A stretch of 64,000 nt of DNA, taken from Xenorhabdus anantnagensis (lineage in GTDB: Bacteria > Pseudomonadota > Gammaproteobacteria > Enterobacterales > Enterobacteriaceae). The stretch spans positions 1 to 64,000 of the forward strand of contig NZ_JAQRFN010000011.1 of NCBI RefSeq assembly GCF_028598555.1, written 5' to 3'. The translations under genes and the position numbers were made by a program. Of this stretch, positions 1 through 8,965 are shown piece by piece. Each line of letters opens with the position of its first letter. Positions within the stretch are counted from its first letter, which is position 1. The notes under the pieces were generated by a model that was not told where the DNA came from, did not search any database, and saw only the letters and a list, made by a program, of their open reading frames with translations.

Positions 1-58
1 GTTTTAACAAATCAAAAGGGGTTTTTATAGCGGACTTAGAGCTGTAAGCTCTACGGAA

Positions 59-82
59 CCCCCAGCCTAGCTGGGGGTTTTC
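59..82 (+). terminator. Rho-independent terminator of an upstream gene outside the window
   Basis: An 8-bp stem CCCCCAGC / GCTGGGGG with a 3-base loop is followed by TTTT. Nothing recognisable precedes it in the 58 bases available, so it probably ends a plus-strand transcript that starts before the window. Confidence 0.75.
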
Positions 83-87
83 TATAT

Positions 88-118
88 ACAAAAAACGGCT
101 TCCTGATTGGGAAGCCGC
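88..118 (-). terminator. Terminator of the tRNA-Asn transcript
   Basis: Read on the minus strand, GCGGCTTCC pairs with GGAAGCCG across a short loop and is followed by a run of six T. It lies about 70 bases downstream of the tRNA on the same strand. Confidence 0.75.
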
Positions 119-184
119 TTAATACTAAGTTATCTTTCTTAGCCTTAACATCACGCTTGACTTACCCAGCGTGATATTTGAATT

Positions 185-260
185 TGGCTCCTCCAGCTGG
201 ACTCGAACCAGCGACATACGGATTAACAGTCCGCCGTTCTACCGACTGAACTATGGAGGA
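185..260 (-). tRNA. tRNA-Asn (anticodon GTT)
   Basis: On the minus strand the sequence starts TCCTCCATAG and ends GGAGGAGCCA, which gives a paired 7-bp acceptor stem and an encoded CCA end. The anticodon loop reads CTGTTAATC, anticodon GTT. The T-loop GGTTCGAGTCC is canonical. The whole gene is nearly identical to E. coli tRNA-Asn. tRNA-Asn genes are common integration targets, but no integrase lies next to this one. Confidence 0.97.
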
Positions 261-385
261 ATTGGGGTGTTCCTGAGAACGGAGCGAATATTAGCGATGA
301 ACTAGAACAGTGTCAACGCAAAAATTCTTTTTTCTTACCGTTTGCTCGTCATGTGAGCTTTCTGGTTTGTCGTTGTACTATTTTA

Positions 386-901
386 TTAAATCCCTGCGTT
401 TTTATTAACCATATTAATAGGTTGAACATAAGGTGACTGTTCTGAGCAGGCAAGCATAAACACATCATAAAAACAAATACTCTGTTTTCTATGCATAATA
501 TGTTTTATGTCATCTTTGATTTCATTAGGTATTCTAGGATGAGTAAGTATCTTATTGATAGCTTTTTTAGAGACTTGCTCGTTGACAAACCACTCACCAT
601 TATAACAGACACGTAAATCGAGCATGTCAATATCTTCGAAATGATAGATTGGTTTGATATCAAATAGCAGAACGGCTGCCATAATGATAAAGGCTAGAGT
701 AAAGGTAAAAAGAGACCACGTGCCAAAATAGGGCGCGTACCACATGAGCATAGCAAGAAAAGCATAAGCGATAACCATCGCCAGACACAGGTAGGGATGG
801 TGGCGAATAAAAATGCTGTTGAAATGCACTTTACCATCACGATGCTCTTTAAGATTGATCCGCTCAAGATCCTGAATCAATATCTGTTTTATGATTTTCA
901 T
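386..901 (-). CDS. ylaC: YlaC family inner-membrane protein
   Basis: A 171-residue protein resembling E. coli YlaC (about 156 residues). Recognisable shared segments are the basic N-terminal part with IRxHP, the block YEDID-LD-RVCYNGEW in the middle, and the RK...FYDxFxLA segment near the end. Two hydrophobic stretches, about residues 38-57 and 60-80, fit an inner-membrane protein with a soluble C-terminal domain. The family has no established function. The gene stands alone between tRNA-Asn and the cold shock gene. The last 15 or so residues extend past the E. coli end and may be lineage-specific. Confidence 0.85.
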   Translation of the reverse strand: MKIIKQILIQDLERINLKEHRDGKVHFNSIFIRHHPYLCLAMVIAYAFLAMLMWYAPYFGTWSLFTFTLAFIIMAAVLLFDIKPIYHFEDIDMLDLRVCYNGEWFVNEQVSKKAINKILTHPRIPNEIKDDIKHIMHRKQSICFYDVFMLACSEQSPYVQPINMVNKNAGI

Positions 902-1199
902 AATACTAACCCACTTATTTATAGACTCATTTGTAGAAATAGTGTTGTAAAAAGTGCTGTAAAATTCGTAATCGAATTGAAAATTATGACATTTTCAAGG
1001 TTAGCATGTCCTGAACCAACATCTGTATAGCAATTGCTTTAATTTATTTGGCAAATTGTTATTGTTGGCGAGCAATATCCGTATTTTCGAGGAGACAAAA
1101 ATTGAATATATCAAATAAAATTATAAAAACATCTATTTATTATGTTATTTTGTTCTAATATTGAGCATCTGAGTTTTTTTTAAAACGATAATACACAAA

Positions 1200-1415
1200 A
1201 AGGTTGCTATTCGTGTGCGTTAATGCGTTAATGCGTTTGGCCTGATTAACAGACCTACTTTATGTACGACATCTTGAGTTAATGAGTTATGTGTAAGTGC
1301 TATCCCTGGTAGCCTTTGTTGACCGTTTCCTTCTTAGTGCCTCCATAAGTAATAGCTGATAATGGCCAACACATGCCCGAGGTGGCGAGTTTTTTTTGAT
1401 ATATAGGAAAGTCAA
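1200..1415 (+). promoter_or_regulatory. Probable long 5' leader of the cold shock gene
   Basis: About 200 bases with no ORF precede the cold shock gene, and composition changes from AT-rich to mixed near 1200. cspA-type genes carry leaders of about 150 bases that fold differently at low temperature. The stretch TGTACGACATC near 1262 loosely resembles a cold-box, but this match is weak. Leader status is inferred from position and family habit. The rest of the 902-1199 gap is AT-rich with nothing recognisable. Confidence 0.4.
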
Positions 1416-1628
1416 ATGTCTGACAAAATGAAAGGTCAAGTGAAGTGGTTCAACGAATCTAAAGGCTTTGGTTTCATCACTCCAGCTGATGGCAGCAAAG
1501 ACGTATTCGTACACTTCTCTGCCATTCAAGGTAACGGTTTCAAAACTCTGGCAGAAGGCCAGGATGTAGAATTCACCATTGAAAGTGGTGCCAAAGGCCC
1601 AGCAGCAGCAAACGTAACTGCTATCTAA
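1416..1628 (+). CDS. CspA-family cold shock protein (CspC-like)
   Basis: A 70-residue single cold shock domain that binds single-stranded RNA or DNA as an RNA chaperone. Both RNA-binding motifs are present: KGFGFI (RNP1, about residues 17-22) and VFVHF (RNP2, about 31-35). Length equals the family norm. The N-terminal half is closest to E. coli CspC, while the segment [12 protein letters not shown] resembles CspA, so the exact paralogue cannot be named. A GGAAAG ribosome site lies just before the ATG. A strong terminator follows, so it is monocistronic. Confidence 0.95.
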   Translation: MSDKMKGQVKWFNESKGFGFITPADGSKDVFVHFSAIQGNGFKTLAEGQDVEFTIESGAKGPAAANVTAI

Positions 1629-1648
1629 TTTTGCCTTTATGCCTTACT

Positions 1649-1686
1649 AAGCTCGCCAGCACAAAATGCCGTGGCGGGCTTTTTGT
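1649..1686 (+). terminator. Terminator of the cold shock gene
   Basis: Stem AGCTCGCCA / TGGCGGGCT (one G-T pair) followed by TTTTTG, 20 bases after the stop codon. Confidence 0.85.
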
Positions 1687-2362
1687 ATTTTTGTGCCATG
1701 AAATTTATTCCACGAAATTTATCTTACGTATTTGATTCTAAAGTTTTCTAAGTTTATTTATTATTGTGATAAAAATAACGGAATGAAAATAATAGAATAT
1801 CAACCATGAATTAAAATCAGTTGTCATTGAGTGATTGAATATTTTACAATTAAAATTGTATGGGGCTGTTACTATTCAGTAAAATAGAAAACCATCACTG
1901 TTTTGCAAAAATCTCCCCGGATTAAAATCTTTACTTGGTAATTATAACTATACTCAAAAAATCTATCGGATATCGATTAATTAGACAGTCAAAGTTTTAG
2001 ATTAAGTAAAAAATGATCCAGTAATCTGTTCATTTCCCTTTCAATTTTCTGCTTGCCTAAAATGGTGGCAGTACTACTTCAATTTCATGAGCCGTACCAA
2101 CCCGAAGGAAAATTATCTGATATTAGGGATCTACTGAGCTGGGTTCTTAGTGAGATATTAACTGACGGTATATAGGGCATATATGATGTGGTCATAACTC
2201 ATTCCTTATTCTCTCCGGGATAGTATAAATAAACGAATTAAATATTCGTCATCAGCATATTTTATGTACGATGAGGAGATGCTCTCTTTAGGCTATTCTT
2301 TGTCTGTTAGTTTTATAATGAATAGTTTTATAATAAATAGTTTTAGTGGTTGAATTTTTCAT

Positions 2363-2488
2363 ATGCAACAAATAGGGGGAATTTTCCTGCTTGTAGTAAT
2401 AATATTATGGGTAGTAATAATCCTATGCGTAATAATTCTATTACGTGCGGAAACCATTGTAAAAACTAAGCCAATAAGAGATCAGTAG
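2363..2488 (+). CDS. Possible 41-residue small membrane protein
   Basis: ATG at 2363 opens a 41-codon frame made almost wholly of I, L, V and a few aromatic residues, followed by a charged tail containing RAET and KTKP. That is the layout of a single transmembrane segment with a cytoplasmic tail. No clear ribosome site precedes it. The surrounding 1700-2640 stretch is otherwise AT-rich with no other ORF I can support. Small hydrophobic peptides are known near Mg2+ transporter genes (MgtR, MgtS), but the sequence does not match them. It may be a chance ORF. Confidence 0.2.
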   Translation: MQQIGGIFLLVVIILWVVIILCVIILLRAETIVKTKPIRDQ

Positions 2489-2639
2489 ATAAAGTTAGCT
2501 GATCCAGCGTTTACATCTATGTACAGTACATGATTTTCTATATCTAATTAATTTCAAGTTATACATTAATCAATCAAGTGAAAAGTCAATAGGATTAGGT
2601 GATTAGAGTGTATTTATCCATTTGATGTAATGGAGGATG

Positions 2640-4436
2640 TCATGTTGTTAACATCCATTGCAATGAGTGCTTTTGAGGAAATTCCAATCAAATATCAGGT
2701 TCCGAGAGATATTATCTATCTACCGGAAAGGTGATCCCGACAGATTTGTTCTTAATCGAATCCAGAGATTTATTTGCCAGTCAGGCAGTTTTTGACGAGG
2801 GAAACGATCCTTATTGAGAAATATGATGTGATAGCTCATGTTAGTGCTAAAACGGCTCGTCCCACGAGCTTGATCCACTTAATTATCAGAAATCGCATTT
2901 GATCGTGGAATTAGTAGCGTTAGGATGCTTCTGTATTTCACTGAACTTGGTTAAGTAGCTTCTACCAAAGTGGTCCTAATAGCTTAATGGATCAAGCAAT
3001 CGTTAGGTATGGATGAGGTGATTCAGATATTGATTATCTCCTCAGCTACAGAAAAATTGATGAGTCACCTTTTGATTTTGTTAGGCGCAGGTTGTCAATT
3101 TTCATACAGGATTTGTATGGAAATCATCAGTTGATCTGCAAGGGTGCCACGGAAGAAATGCTATCAATTTGCTCATCTATAAGGGCAAATGAGAAAACTA
3201 TTCCTCTCACTGAAGAAAGCCGTAACAATGTAATAGAACTAGTTAAAAACTATAACGAACAAGCTTTCAGTGTGTTAATCATAGCAAGGAAGAGTTAAGT
3301 CACGATGAAGTGAAATCCCCACGTTCTGTTACTGACGAAAAGGAGATGGTACTACAAAGCTTATTAGCATTTTTAGAACTCCCAAAAGAAAGTGCTGTAA
3401 TGGCAAGTCTGGCATTAAGGGAAAATGGTGTTTCAGTTAAGGTGTTTACCGGAGATAATCCTGTTGTTACCGCTAAAGTTTGTCGAGATATAGATTTAGA
3501 TTCTGGAAATATTCTTATTGTCTCTGATATTTAACTAATGAGCAATGAAGACCTTTCAAAAAAAGTGGAATTAAGTTCGGTCTTTTGTAAGTTAACCACC
3601 CTGCAAAAATCACGCATTTTAAAGCCATTACAAAATAATGGTCATGCGGTTGGTTTTCTTGGCGATGGAATAAATGATGCGTCAGCATTACGGGAAGCTG
3701 ATGTTGGAATTTCAGTTGATACAGCGCTGGATATTGCAAAAGAGTCATCAGATCATTCTGCTTGAAAAAAATTTGGTGGTATTAGAGGAAAGGGTGATTA
3801 AGGAAAGTGGAATGTTTGGGAATACCATCAGGTAATTAAATATGATGGCTAGGTCAAATTTTGAAAACGTATTTTCTGTATTGGTTGCCAGTGCATTTAT
3901 TCTATTTTTACCGATGTTAGCCATTTATTTGCTTGTACAAAACCTAATGTACGATATTTCACAACTGTCTTTGCATGGGACAAAATGGGCAAGGAGTTTC
4001 TGAAAAAGTCTCGTAAATGGGATGCAAAAAATATGTGTTCTCTGTTTTGGATTGGCTTACATTATCTATCTTCAATATCACGATTTATGCTGTGATTTGG
4101 TATGTATTTGCAGCGAACAGCATAGAAAATCAAGTATTATTTTAATCGGGGGTGGCTTGTGGAAAGACTGTTGTCACAGACTTTGGTTGTACAAATGTTT
4201 TGCACACAAAAAATTCCCTTTGTGTAAAGTATGGCAATATCCCCTTTTTTATTAATGATAATAATAATAATTGCACTAGGCATTTACATTCCATTCTCCG
4301 CATTTTACTCCCTAATTGGGTTACAGCCACTACCATGGGAATATTTTTCATAGTTAATTGGGATAGTAATTAGCTACTGTATCATTGCCCAAATGATGAA
4401 GTGGTTCTACATTCATCGATTTGGTGGATGGTTGTA
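2640..4436 (+). pseudogene. Decayed magnesium-transporting P-type ATPase (MgtA/MgtB type)
   Basis: Pieces in successive frames follow MgtA/MgtB order. Near 2675-2800 is the actuator domain (IPIKYQVP-DIIYL then PTDLFLIESRDLF). Near 3080-3290 is the nucleotide-binding domain (ESPFDF, ICKGATEEML). Near 3355-3530 is AFLELPKESAV with VFTGDNP. Near 3540-3765 is VGFLGDGINDASALREADVGISVD, the hinge motif. After 3770 come the membrane segments (ENVFSVLVASAF-LFLPM, LVQNLMYDISQ) and a final WFYIHRFG. I count at least six stops or frame changes. The phosphorylation motif DKTGT is not found, so an internal deletion probably lies between about 2880 and 3060. It cannot be functional. No intact copy is in the window. 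Confidence 0.85.
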
Positions 4437-4705
4437 AATAATTCTCATTAATTTATATCTTATTCTGTATGGGTTAAGGAATGAGTCCATACAGAATGTA
4501 TGTCTTTATGACTCTTATCATGGTGAACTTTTTTCAGATATTTAGAATAGGTCTTGATGTTATTCTTTGAACTTGAATCGTCTATCACAATATAAATGAA
4601 TTTAAGGAGATAATAGAGTTATATTTACCTGTTATTTTTTTTATTTGAAACGCCAATTTAATCCATCTATTGTTGTTTTTTTAAAGTCAAATAGGGTAAA
4701 TTACT

Positions 4706-4742
4706 TTTTTATATCTGTTTTTATATCTGTTTTTATATCTTT
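4706..4742 (+). repeat. Three tandem copies of a 12-bp T-rich unit
   Basis: The unit ATATCTGTTTTT is repeated about three times in a row within an AT-rich stretch. It lies in the 1.5-kb gap between the ATPase pseudogene and flhD, which otherwise shows no gene I can support. Confidence 0.7.
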
Positions 4743-5656
4743 TTATTTCGGGTTTTATTATTCTTTTAATTGGGTTTTATGTAATAAGATATTGTTACCA
4801 AATTTGCATTTGGGAATTATTTTGTATTTATATTTTTTGTTATTTAAGCAAATTAATTTTTAGCCAATACACTACCTTGTTTTTGAGTTTGGTAGCCGGT
4901 TTGTTTGTTTTAGAAAGCTGGGAAAAACATTTGTTATTCTTATCATTAGAGAGGTGAGCGAGAAATAAAAGCATTAATTTAATTAATGTTTTGTGTGTAT
5001 AAGCTAGGCAATGGGAGGAAATAATCAGCAAGAGTTGCTTAGTTAAATTTATGTCACAAACTGGCTATGTAAGCGTTTACTTTGTTTAGATAAACTTATT
5101 AATTGTAATGGTGCGGGATAGTCTGTATAGCTCTCAGGAAGCTTGAATTTTGTTTAATTAGCAAAGTATTGCTGATTTTTTTTGCTAGATGATAGAGATG
5201 TAGATGTTTTTTTATTTCAATATCATACTGTATTTTATCTTATTTTTGTGATCTGTGTGATGTTTGCGTTCAAAGTGAGGGTGAGAGCTTTCTTTCTTCT
5301 GTTTGAAAATAACACGATCATAAACTAAAAATGATCAGACTGATAGCTTTTTAATAACTAGTATTCACATATAATTAATAAATTAAGCATGACAATGATC
5401 TAAATCAAGTTATAGTGGAAGATGAGTGCCTACCCACATTATCAAGACGCAAATTTTACTAATATACTGATAATTTAGCTAAAGGAGATATTTTTTATCG
5501 TTATTTTAAATTTATAAGTTTAATAGATCGTATAAAATAAAAAACAGTCCCTAATATTTTTATTTAGATAATTTAACTTATTAATTGTAGACTATTTCTC
5601 GTTTTTTGTTGCTTGAATAGTTAATGAGCTAGAATCATAATAAAAAGTGTAAGTTT

Positions 5657-5672
5657 TGTGATCTTGATCACA
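5657..5672. promoter_or_regulatory. CRP binding site upstream of flhDC
   Basis: TGTGATCTTGATCACA is a perfect TGTGA-N6-TCACA palindrome about 325 bases before flhD. In E. coli and relatives cAMP-CRP activates flhDC from the upstream region, so the position makes sense. A half-site TGTGATCTGTGTGATG lies further up at 5247. I did not identify a convincing -10/-35 pair. The remaining upstream gap (4437-5996) is AT-rich and should hold the flhDC promoter and its other regulator sites. Confidence 0.75.
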
Positions 5673-5996
5673 TAGTATTTAAAATGACATATATTCTCCG
5701 TTGTATAAGTTGATGATTCAGGAGTAAAGTTAATTAGCATTAAGAATATTCTTAATCAATTTTGGCAAGTGCATTACCCAGATGACGCAATAATACTTTC
5801 ACAATCCATTACCGAAATATTTTAGAAATTGGGCGATCCCAAGAGTAATACAAAGGACAGTTACTGCTCTGGCTAAAGATGTATATTTCAGTTATGTCGG
5901 AGATTATTGAATCTCATGCTACTGGTAATTTTGTCGTGAGTGATTCTTTGATCACTTAATTTAATTTTTTCATGTAATCGGACGGGATATATAGAA

Positions 5997-6347
5997 ATGA
6001 GTACGGTTGAATTGCTCAAACATATTTATGACATAAATTTATCGTATTTGCTTTTAGCACAACGGCTAATTAACCATGAGAAAGCATCTGCGATGTTCCG
6101 TTTAGGTATTAGTGAATCGATGGCTGATACGTTGGCCGAGCTGACATTACCTCAGTTAGTAAAATTAGCTGAAACAAACCAACTGATTTGCCATTTTCGG
6201 TTTGAAGACCACGAAACCGTGCAGCAGTTAACTAAGGAATCGCGAGTGGACGATCTGCAACAAATTCATACAGGTATCTTGCTGTCTACTCATCTTTTTC
6301 AGCAGTTATCTGCTCAGGGTGACACTTCAATCAAGAAAAGAGCGTAA
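5997..6347 (+). CDS. flhD: Flagellar transcriptional activator FlhD
   Basis: A 116-residue protein, the same length as E. coli FlhD, starting [18 protein letters not shown] and strongly alike throughout. FlhD pairs with FlhC to form FlhD4C2, which binds upstream of class II flagellar operons and recruits sigma-70 polymerase. FlhC sits 2 bases downstream in the same operon. The long 5' region with a CRP site suggests heavy transcriptional control, as in other enterics. In Xenorhabdus, FlhDC also controls exoenzymes and virulence (established for the genus). All residues look normal. Confidence 0.97.
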   Translation: MSTVELLKHIYDINLSYLLLAQRLINHEKASAMFRLGISESMADTLAELTLPQLVKLAETNQLICHFRFEDHETVQQLTKESRVDDLQQIHTGILLSTHLFQQLSAQGDTSIKKRA

Positions 6348-6349
6348 AG

Positions 6350-6931
6350 ATGGTTGAAAAAAGTATTGTTCAGGAAGCGAAAGATATTCAGTTGGCAATG
6401 GAACTCATCACTTTAGGCGCGCGATTACAGATGCTTGAAACTGAAACGAAACTAAGCAGAGGCCGACTGATCCGGTTATATAAAGAATTGCGGGGAAGCC
6501 CTCCGCCTAAAGGGATGTTACCTTTTTCGACGGATTGGTTTATGACTTGGGAACAGAATATTCATTCGTCAATGTTCTACAATGCTTATCGTTTTCTGTT
6601 GAAAAGTGGACATTGTGAAGGTGTAGAGGCTGTTGTCAAAGCTTATAGGCTGTACCTTGAACAATGTCCTCCAAATAGTGAAGAGGGGCCTATTTTGGCG
6701 TTAACCAGAGCTTGGACATTGGTTCGTTTTGTTGGTAGTGGGATGTTACAGCCAACACAATGTCGCTGCTGTGGTGGAACTTTCATCACACATGCTCACC
6801 AGCCCGTAAATAGCTTTGTTTGTAGCCTTTGCCAGCCACCTTCACGGGCAGTAAAAAAACGTAAACTTTCCCCTCAACTTGCCGATACTAATTCACAACT
6901 GCTGGATGGATTTGCTCAGCGAGCTATGTGA
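6350..6931 (+). CDS. flhC: Flagellar transcriptional activator FlhC
   Basis: A 193-residue partner of FlhD (E. coli FlhC is 192). The zinc-binding cysteines are present as CRCC at residues 138-141 and CSLC at 158-161, matching the C137/C140/C157/C160 set of E. coli. The start is 2 bases after the flhD stop, so translation is probably coupled. The end of the coding region is followed by a hairpin and then motA. Confidence 0.97.
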   Translation: MVEKSIVQEAKDIQLAMELITLGARLQMLETETKLSRGRLIRLYKELRGSPPPKGMLPFSTDWFMTWEQNIHSSMFYNAYRFLLKSGHCEGVEAVVKAYRLYLEQCPPNSEEGPILALTRAWTLVRFVGSGMLQPTQCRCCGGTFITHAHQPVNSFVCSLCQPPSRAVKKRKLSPQLADTNSQLLDGFAQRAM

Positions 6932-6951
6932 ATTTAAATGGGAAAGTAAAT

Positions 6952-6988
6952 GCAGGTTACAGGTTTGATAATAAACTCTGTGACCTGC
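6952..6988 (+). terminator. Hairpin between flhC and motA
   Basis: GCAGGTTACAG pairs with CTGTGACCTGC (one G-T pair) over a 15-base loop. No long T run follows, so it may be a weak terminator, a processing site or a stabiliser for the flhDC mRNA. Confidence 0.45.
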
Positions 6989-7064
6989 TATCATATCCTT
7001 CTTCATTTGTCAATTCGCCCTGTTCAAATCCCATCTGCTCACCAATTTAGCTAAAGGATATCGC

Positions 7065-7946
7065 GTGTTAGTACTTTTAGGATATATAGTGGTTTTTGGT
7101 GCGGTAATTGGTGGCTACCTACTTGTCGGTGGTCACATGGGCGCACTTTATCAGCCAGCGGAATTTTTAATTATTGCAGGTGCGGGAATAGGCGCTTTTA
7201 TCGTGGGCAATAATGGCAAGGCGATAAAGGCAACACTGCGTGTTTTACCAAAAGTATTGCGCAGATCAAAATACAATAAGGCGATGTATATGGATCTTAT
7301 GGCGTTGCAATTCCGCCTATTGTCCAAGTCTCGCCAGAATGGGCTGCTGGCTTTGGAGCGAGATATTGAAAATCCACAGCAAAGCGACATTTTCACACAA
7401 TATCCCCGTTTGTTGAAAGATCAGTATTTGATGGATTTCATCACTGATTATATGCGCCTGATCATCAGCGGTAACATGAACCCCCATGAAATTGAAGCCT
7501 TGATGGATGAAGAAATCGAGACTTACGAACAGGAAAGTGAAGTACCAGCAACCAGCTTGGCAATGGTAGGAGATTCACTGCCTGCATTCGGAATTGTTGC
7601 TGCCGTAATGGGAGTTGTTAATGCATTGGGATCTGCAGATCGTCCGGCAGGAGAATTGGGAGCGTTGATCGCACATGCGATGGTGGGAACATTCCTGGGG
7701 ATTTTATTGGCTTATGGTTTTGTTTCTCCTCTGGCGACCCTTCTTCGTCAACGTAGCAGCGAACAGGTCAAAATGATGCAATGTATCAAAGTGACATTGC
7801 TTTCCAGTTTGCATGGTTATGCACCACAAATTGCGGTTGAATTCGGCCGTAAAACATTATTTCTTACAGATCGTCCTTCATTCACAGAACTTGAAGAACA
7901 TGTTCGTCGGGTTAAATCTCCTGTACAACAGGAAGTTGAAGAATAA
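7065..7946 (+). CDS. motA: Flagellar motor stator protein MotA
   Basis: A 293-residue proton-channel stator subunit in the inner membrane (E. coli 295). Start is GTG with AAAGGA seven bases before it. Transmembrane segments lie near residues 1-25, 28-50, 170-190 and 200-222. The large cytoplasmic loop contains the charged torque-generating stretch around residues 80-100, including [10 protein letters not shown]. The P-rich [17 protein letters not shown] segment is conserved. It is first in motA-motB-cheA-cheW. I could not find a canonical sigma-28 promoter in front of it, although the E. coli operon has one. Confidence 0.96.
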   Translation: MLVLLGYIVVFGAVIGGYLLVGGHMGALYQPAEFLIIAGAGIGAFIVGNNGKAIKATLRVLPKVLRRSKYNKAMYMDLMALQFRLLSKSRQNGLLALERDIENPQQSDIFTQYPRLLKDQYLMDFITDYMRLIISGNMNPHEIEALMDEEIETYEQESEVPATSLAMVGDSLPAFGIVAAVMGVVNALGSADRPAGELGALIAHAMVGTFLGILLAYGFVSPLATLLRQRSSEQVKMMQCIKVTLLSSLHGYAPQIAVEFGRKTLFLTDRPSFTELEEHVRRVKSPVQQEVEE

Positions 7947-7948
7947 CT

Positions 7949-8962
7949 ATGAAAGCGAATAATGTTTCCGTCATCAGAATAAAAAAGCGTAAAAAACATG
8001 ATCCAGGCCATGCAGGCGGATCATGGAAGATTGCTTACGCTGATTTTATGACTGCAATGATGGCATTCTTCTTGGTCATGTGGCTGATATCAATTGCCAG
8101 CCCACAGGAATTGACCAGCATTGCAGAATATTTCCGTACCCCTTTGCAGGTAGCGATCAACAAAGGACAGAAAAGCAGTGATAGCACCAACCCGATTCCT
8201 GGGGGAGGGGATGATGTTTTCCAACAGGATGGGGAAGTTTTCCGTCAATCCAAATCCGTTGAAACCAACGAAGAAACTCATCGCTTAAATCGATTACGCC
8301 AGCAACTTGATCAGTTGATTATTACCGATCCTCGTCTTAAAGAATTACGTCCTCATCTATTGATTGACATGATGGATGAAGGTTTACGCATTCAGATTAT
8401 AGATCGGGAAAATCGCCCAATGTTCATGATTGGCAGCTCAAAGGTCGAAAGCCACATGAGCAATATCTTGCGGGCAATTGCACCGATCCTGAACGGTATT
8501 CCAAACAAAATTAGCCTTTCTGGTCATACCGATAGTTTACAGTATGCCAACGGTCAGCGAGGTTACAGTAACTGGGAGCTTTCTTCTGATCGTGCCAATG
8601 CGTCAAGGCGTGAATTGCTGATAGGTGGTCTGGATGAAGTCAAAATCCTGCGGGTTGTGGGTATGGCATCCACTGTCAGTATGCAGAAAGGTATTGATCC
8701 TAATGCACCAGTTAACCGTCGTATCAGCATCATTGTTTTGAATAAAGATGCAGAAAAAAGGATTGAGCAGGAAAATAGTGGCGGTAACGCCATAACCGCT
8801 AACAATAGTATGGATATGCAAGAAGTCATCAGAATGGATTCGAATGAGGGAACGACTGCTCAGCAACCCACCGAACAATCCCATGTGACCATAAAACATG
8901 AAATCATGAGATCGGAACAGCCATCGGCTGAACCGTTGAGTGATACTAAGATGACAGAGTAA
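7949..8962 (+). CDS. motB: Flagellar motor stator protein MotB
   Basis: A 337-residue partner of MotA (E. coli 308). A short cytoplasmic N terminus is followed by one membrane helix containing the proton-carrying aspartate in [16 protein letters not shown], about residue 32. The periplasmic OmpA-like peptidoglycan-binding domain includes the block ISLSGHTDS near residue 190 and NRRISIIV near 257. The last 65 residues, after NKDAEKR, are a polar tail about 30 residues longer than in E. coli. It begins 2 bases after motA stops. Confidence 0.96.
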   Translation: MKANNVSVIRIKKRKKHDPGHAGGSWKIAYADFMTAMMAFFLVMWLISIASPQELTSIAEYFRTPLQVAINKGQKSSDSTNPIPGGGDDVFQQDGEVFRQSKSVETNEETHRLNRLRQQLDQLIITDPRLKELRPHLLIDMMDEGLRIQIIDRENRPMFMIGSSKVESHMSNILRAIAPILNGIPNKISLSGHTDSLQYANGQRGYSNWELSSDRANASRRELLIGGLDEVKILRVVGMASTVSMQKGIDPNAPVNRRISIIVLNKDAEKRIEQENSGGNAITANNSMDMQEVIRMDSNEGTTAQQPTEQSHVTIKHEIMRSEQPSAEPLSDTKMTE

Positions 8963-8965
8963 GTA

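Noticed and set aside
4706..4742. CRISPR-like repeat
   Set aside because: Three contiguous 12-bp units without spacers: a simple tandem repeat. No CRISPR array or cas gene was seen anywhere.
4645..4863. 72-codon hydrophobic ORF before flhD
   Set aside because: Made of T-rich tandem repeats translated as F, I, S, V; non-ATG start and no ribosome site.
6932..7064. Sigma-28 promoter for motA
   Set aside because: TAAATGCA and TTTGATAA occur but are spaced by 9 instead of 11 bases and the -10 matches poorly; not called.
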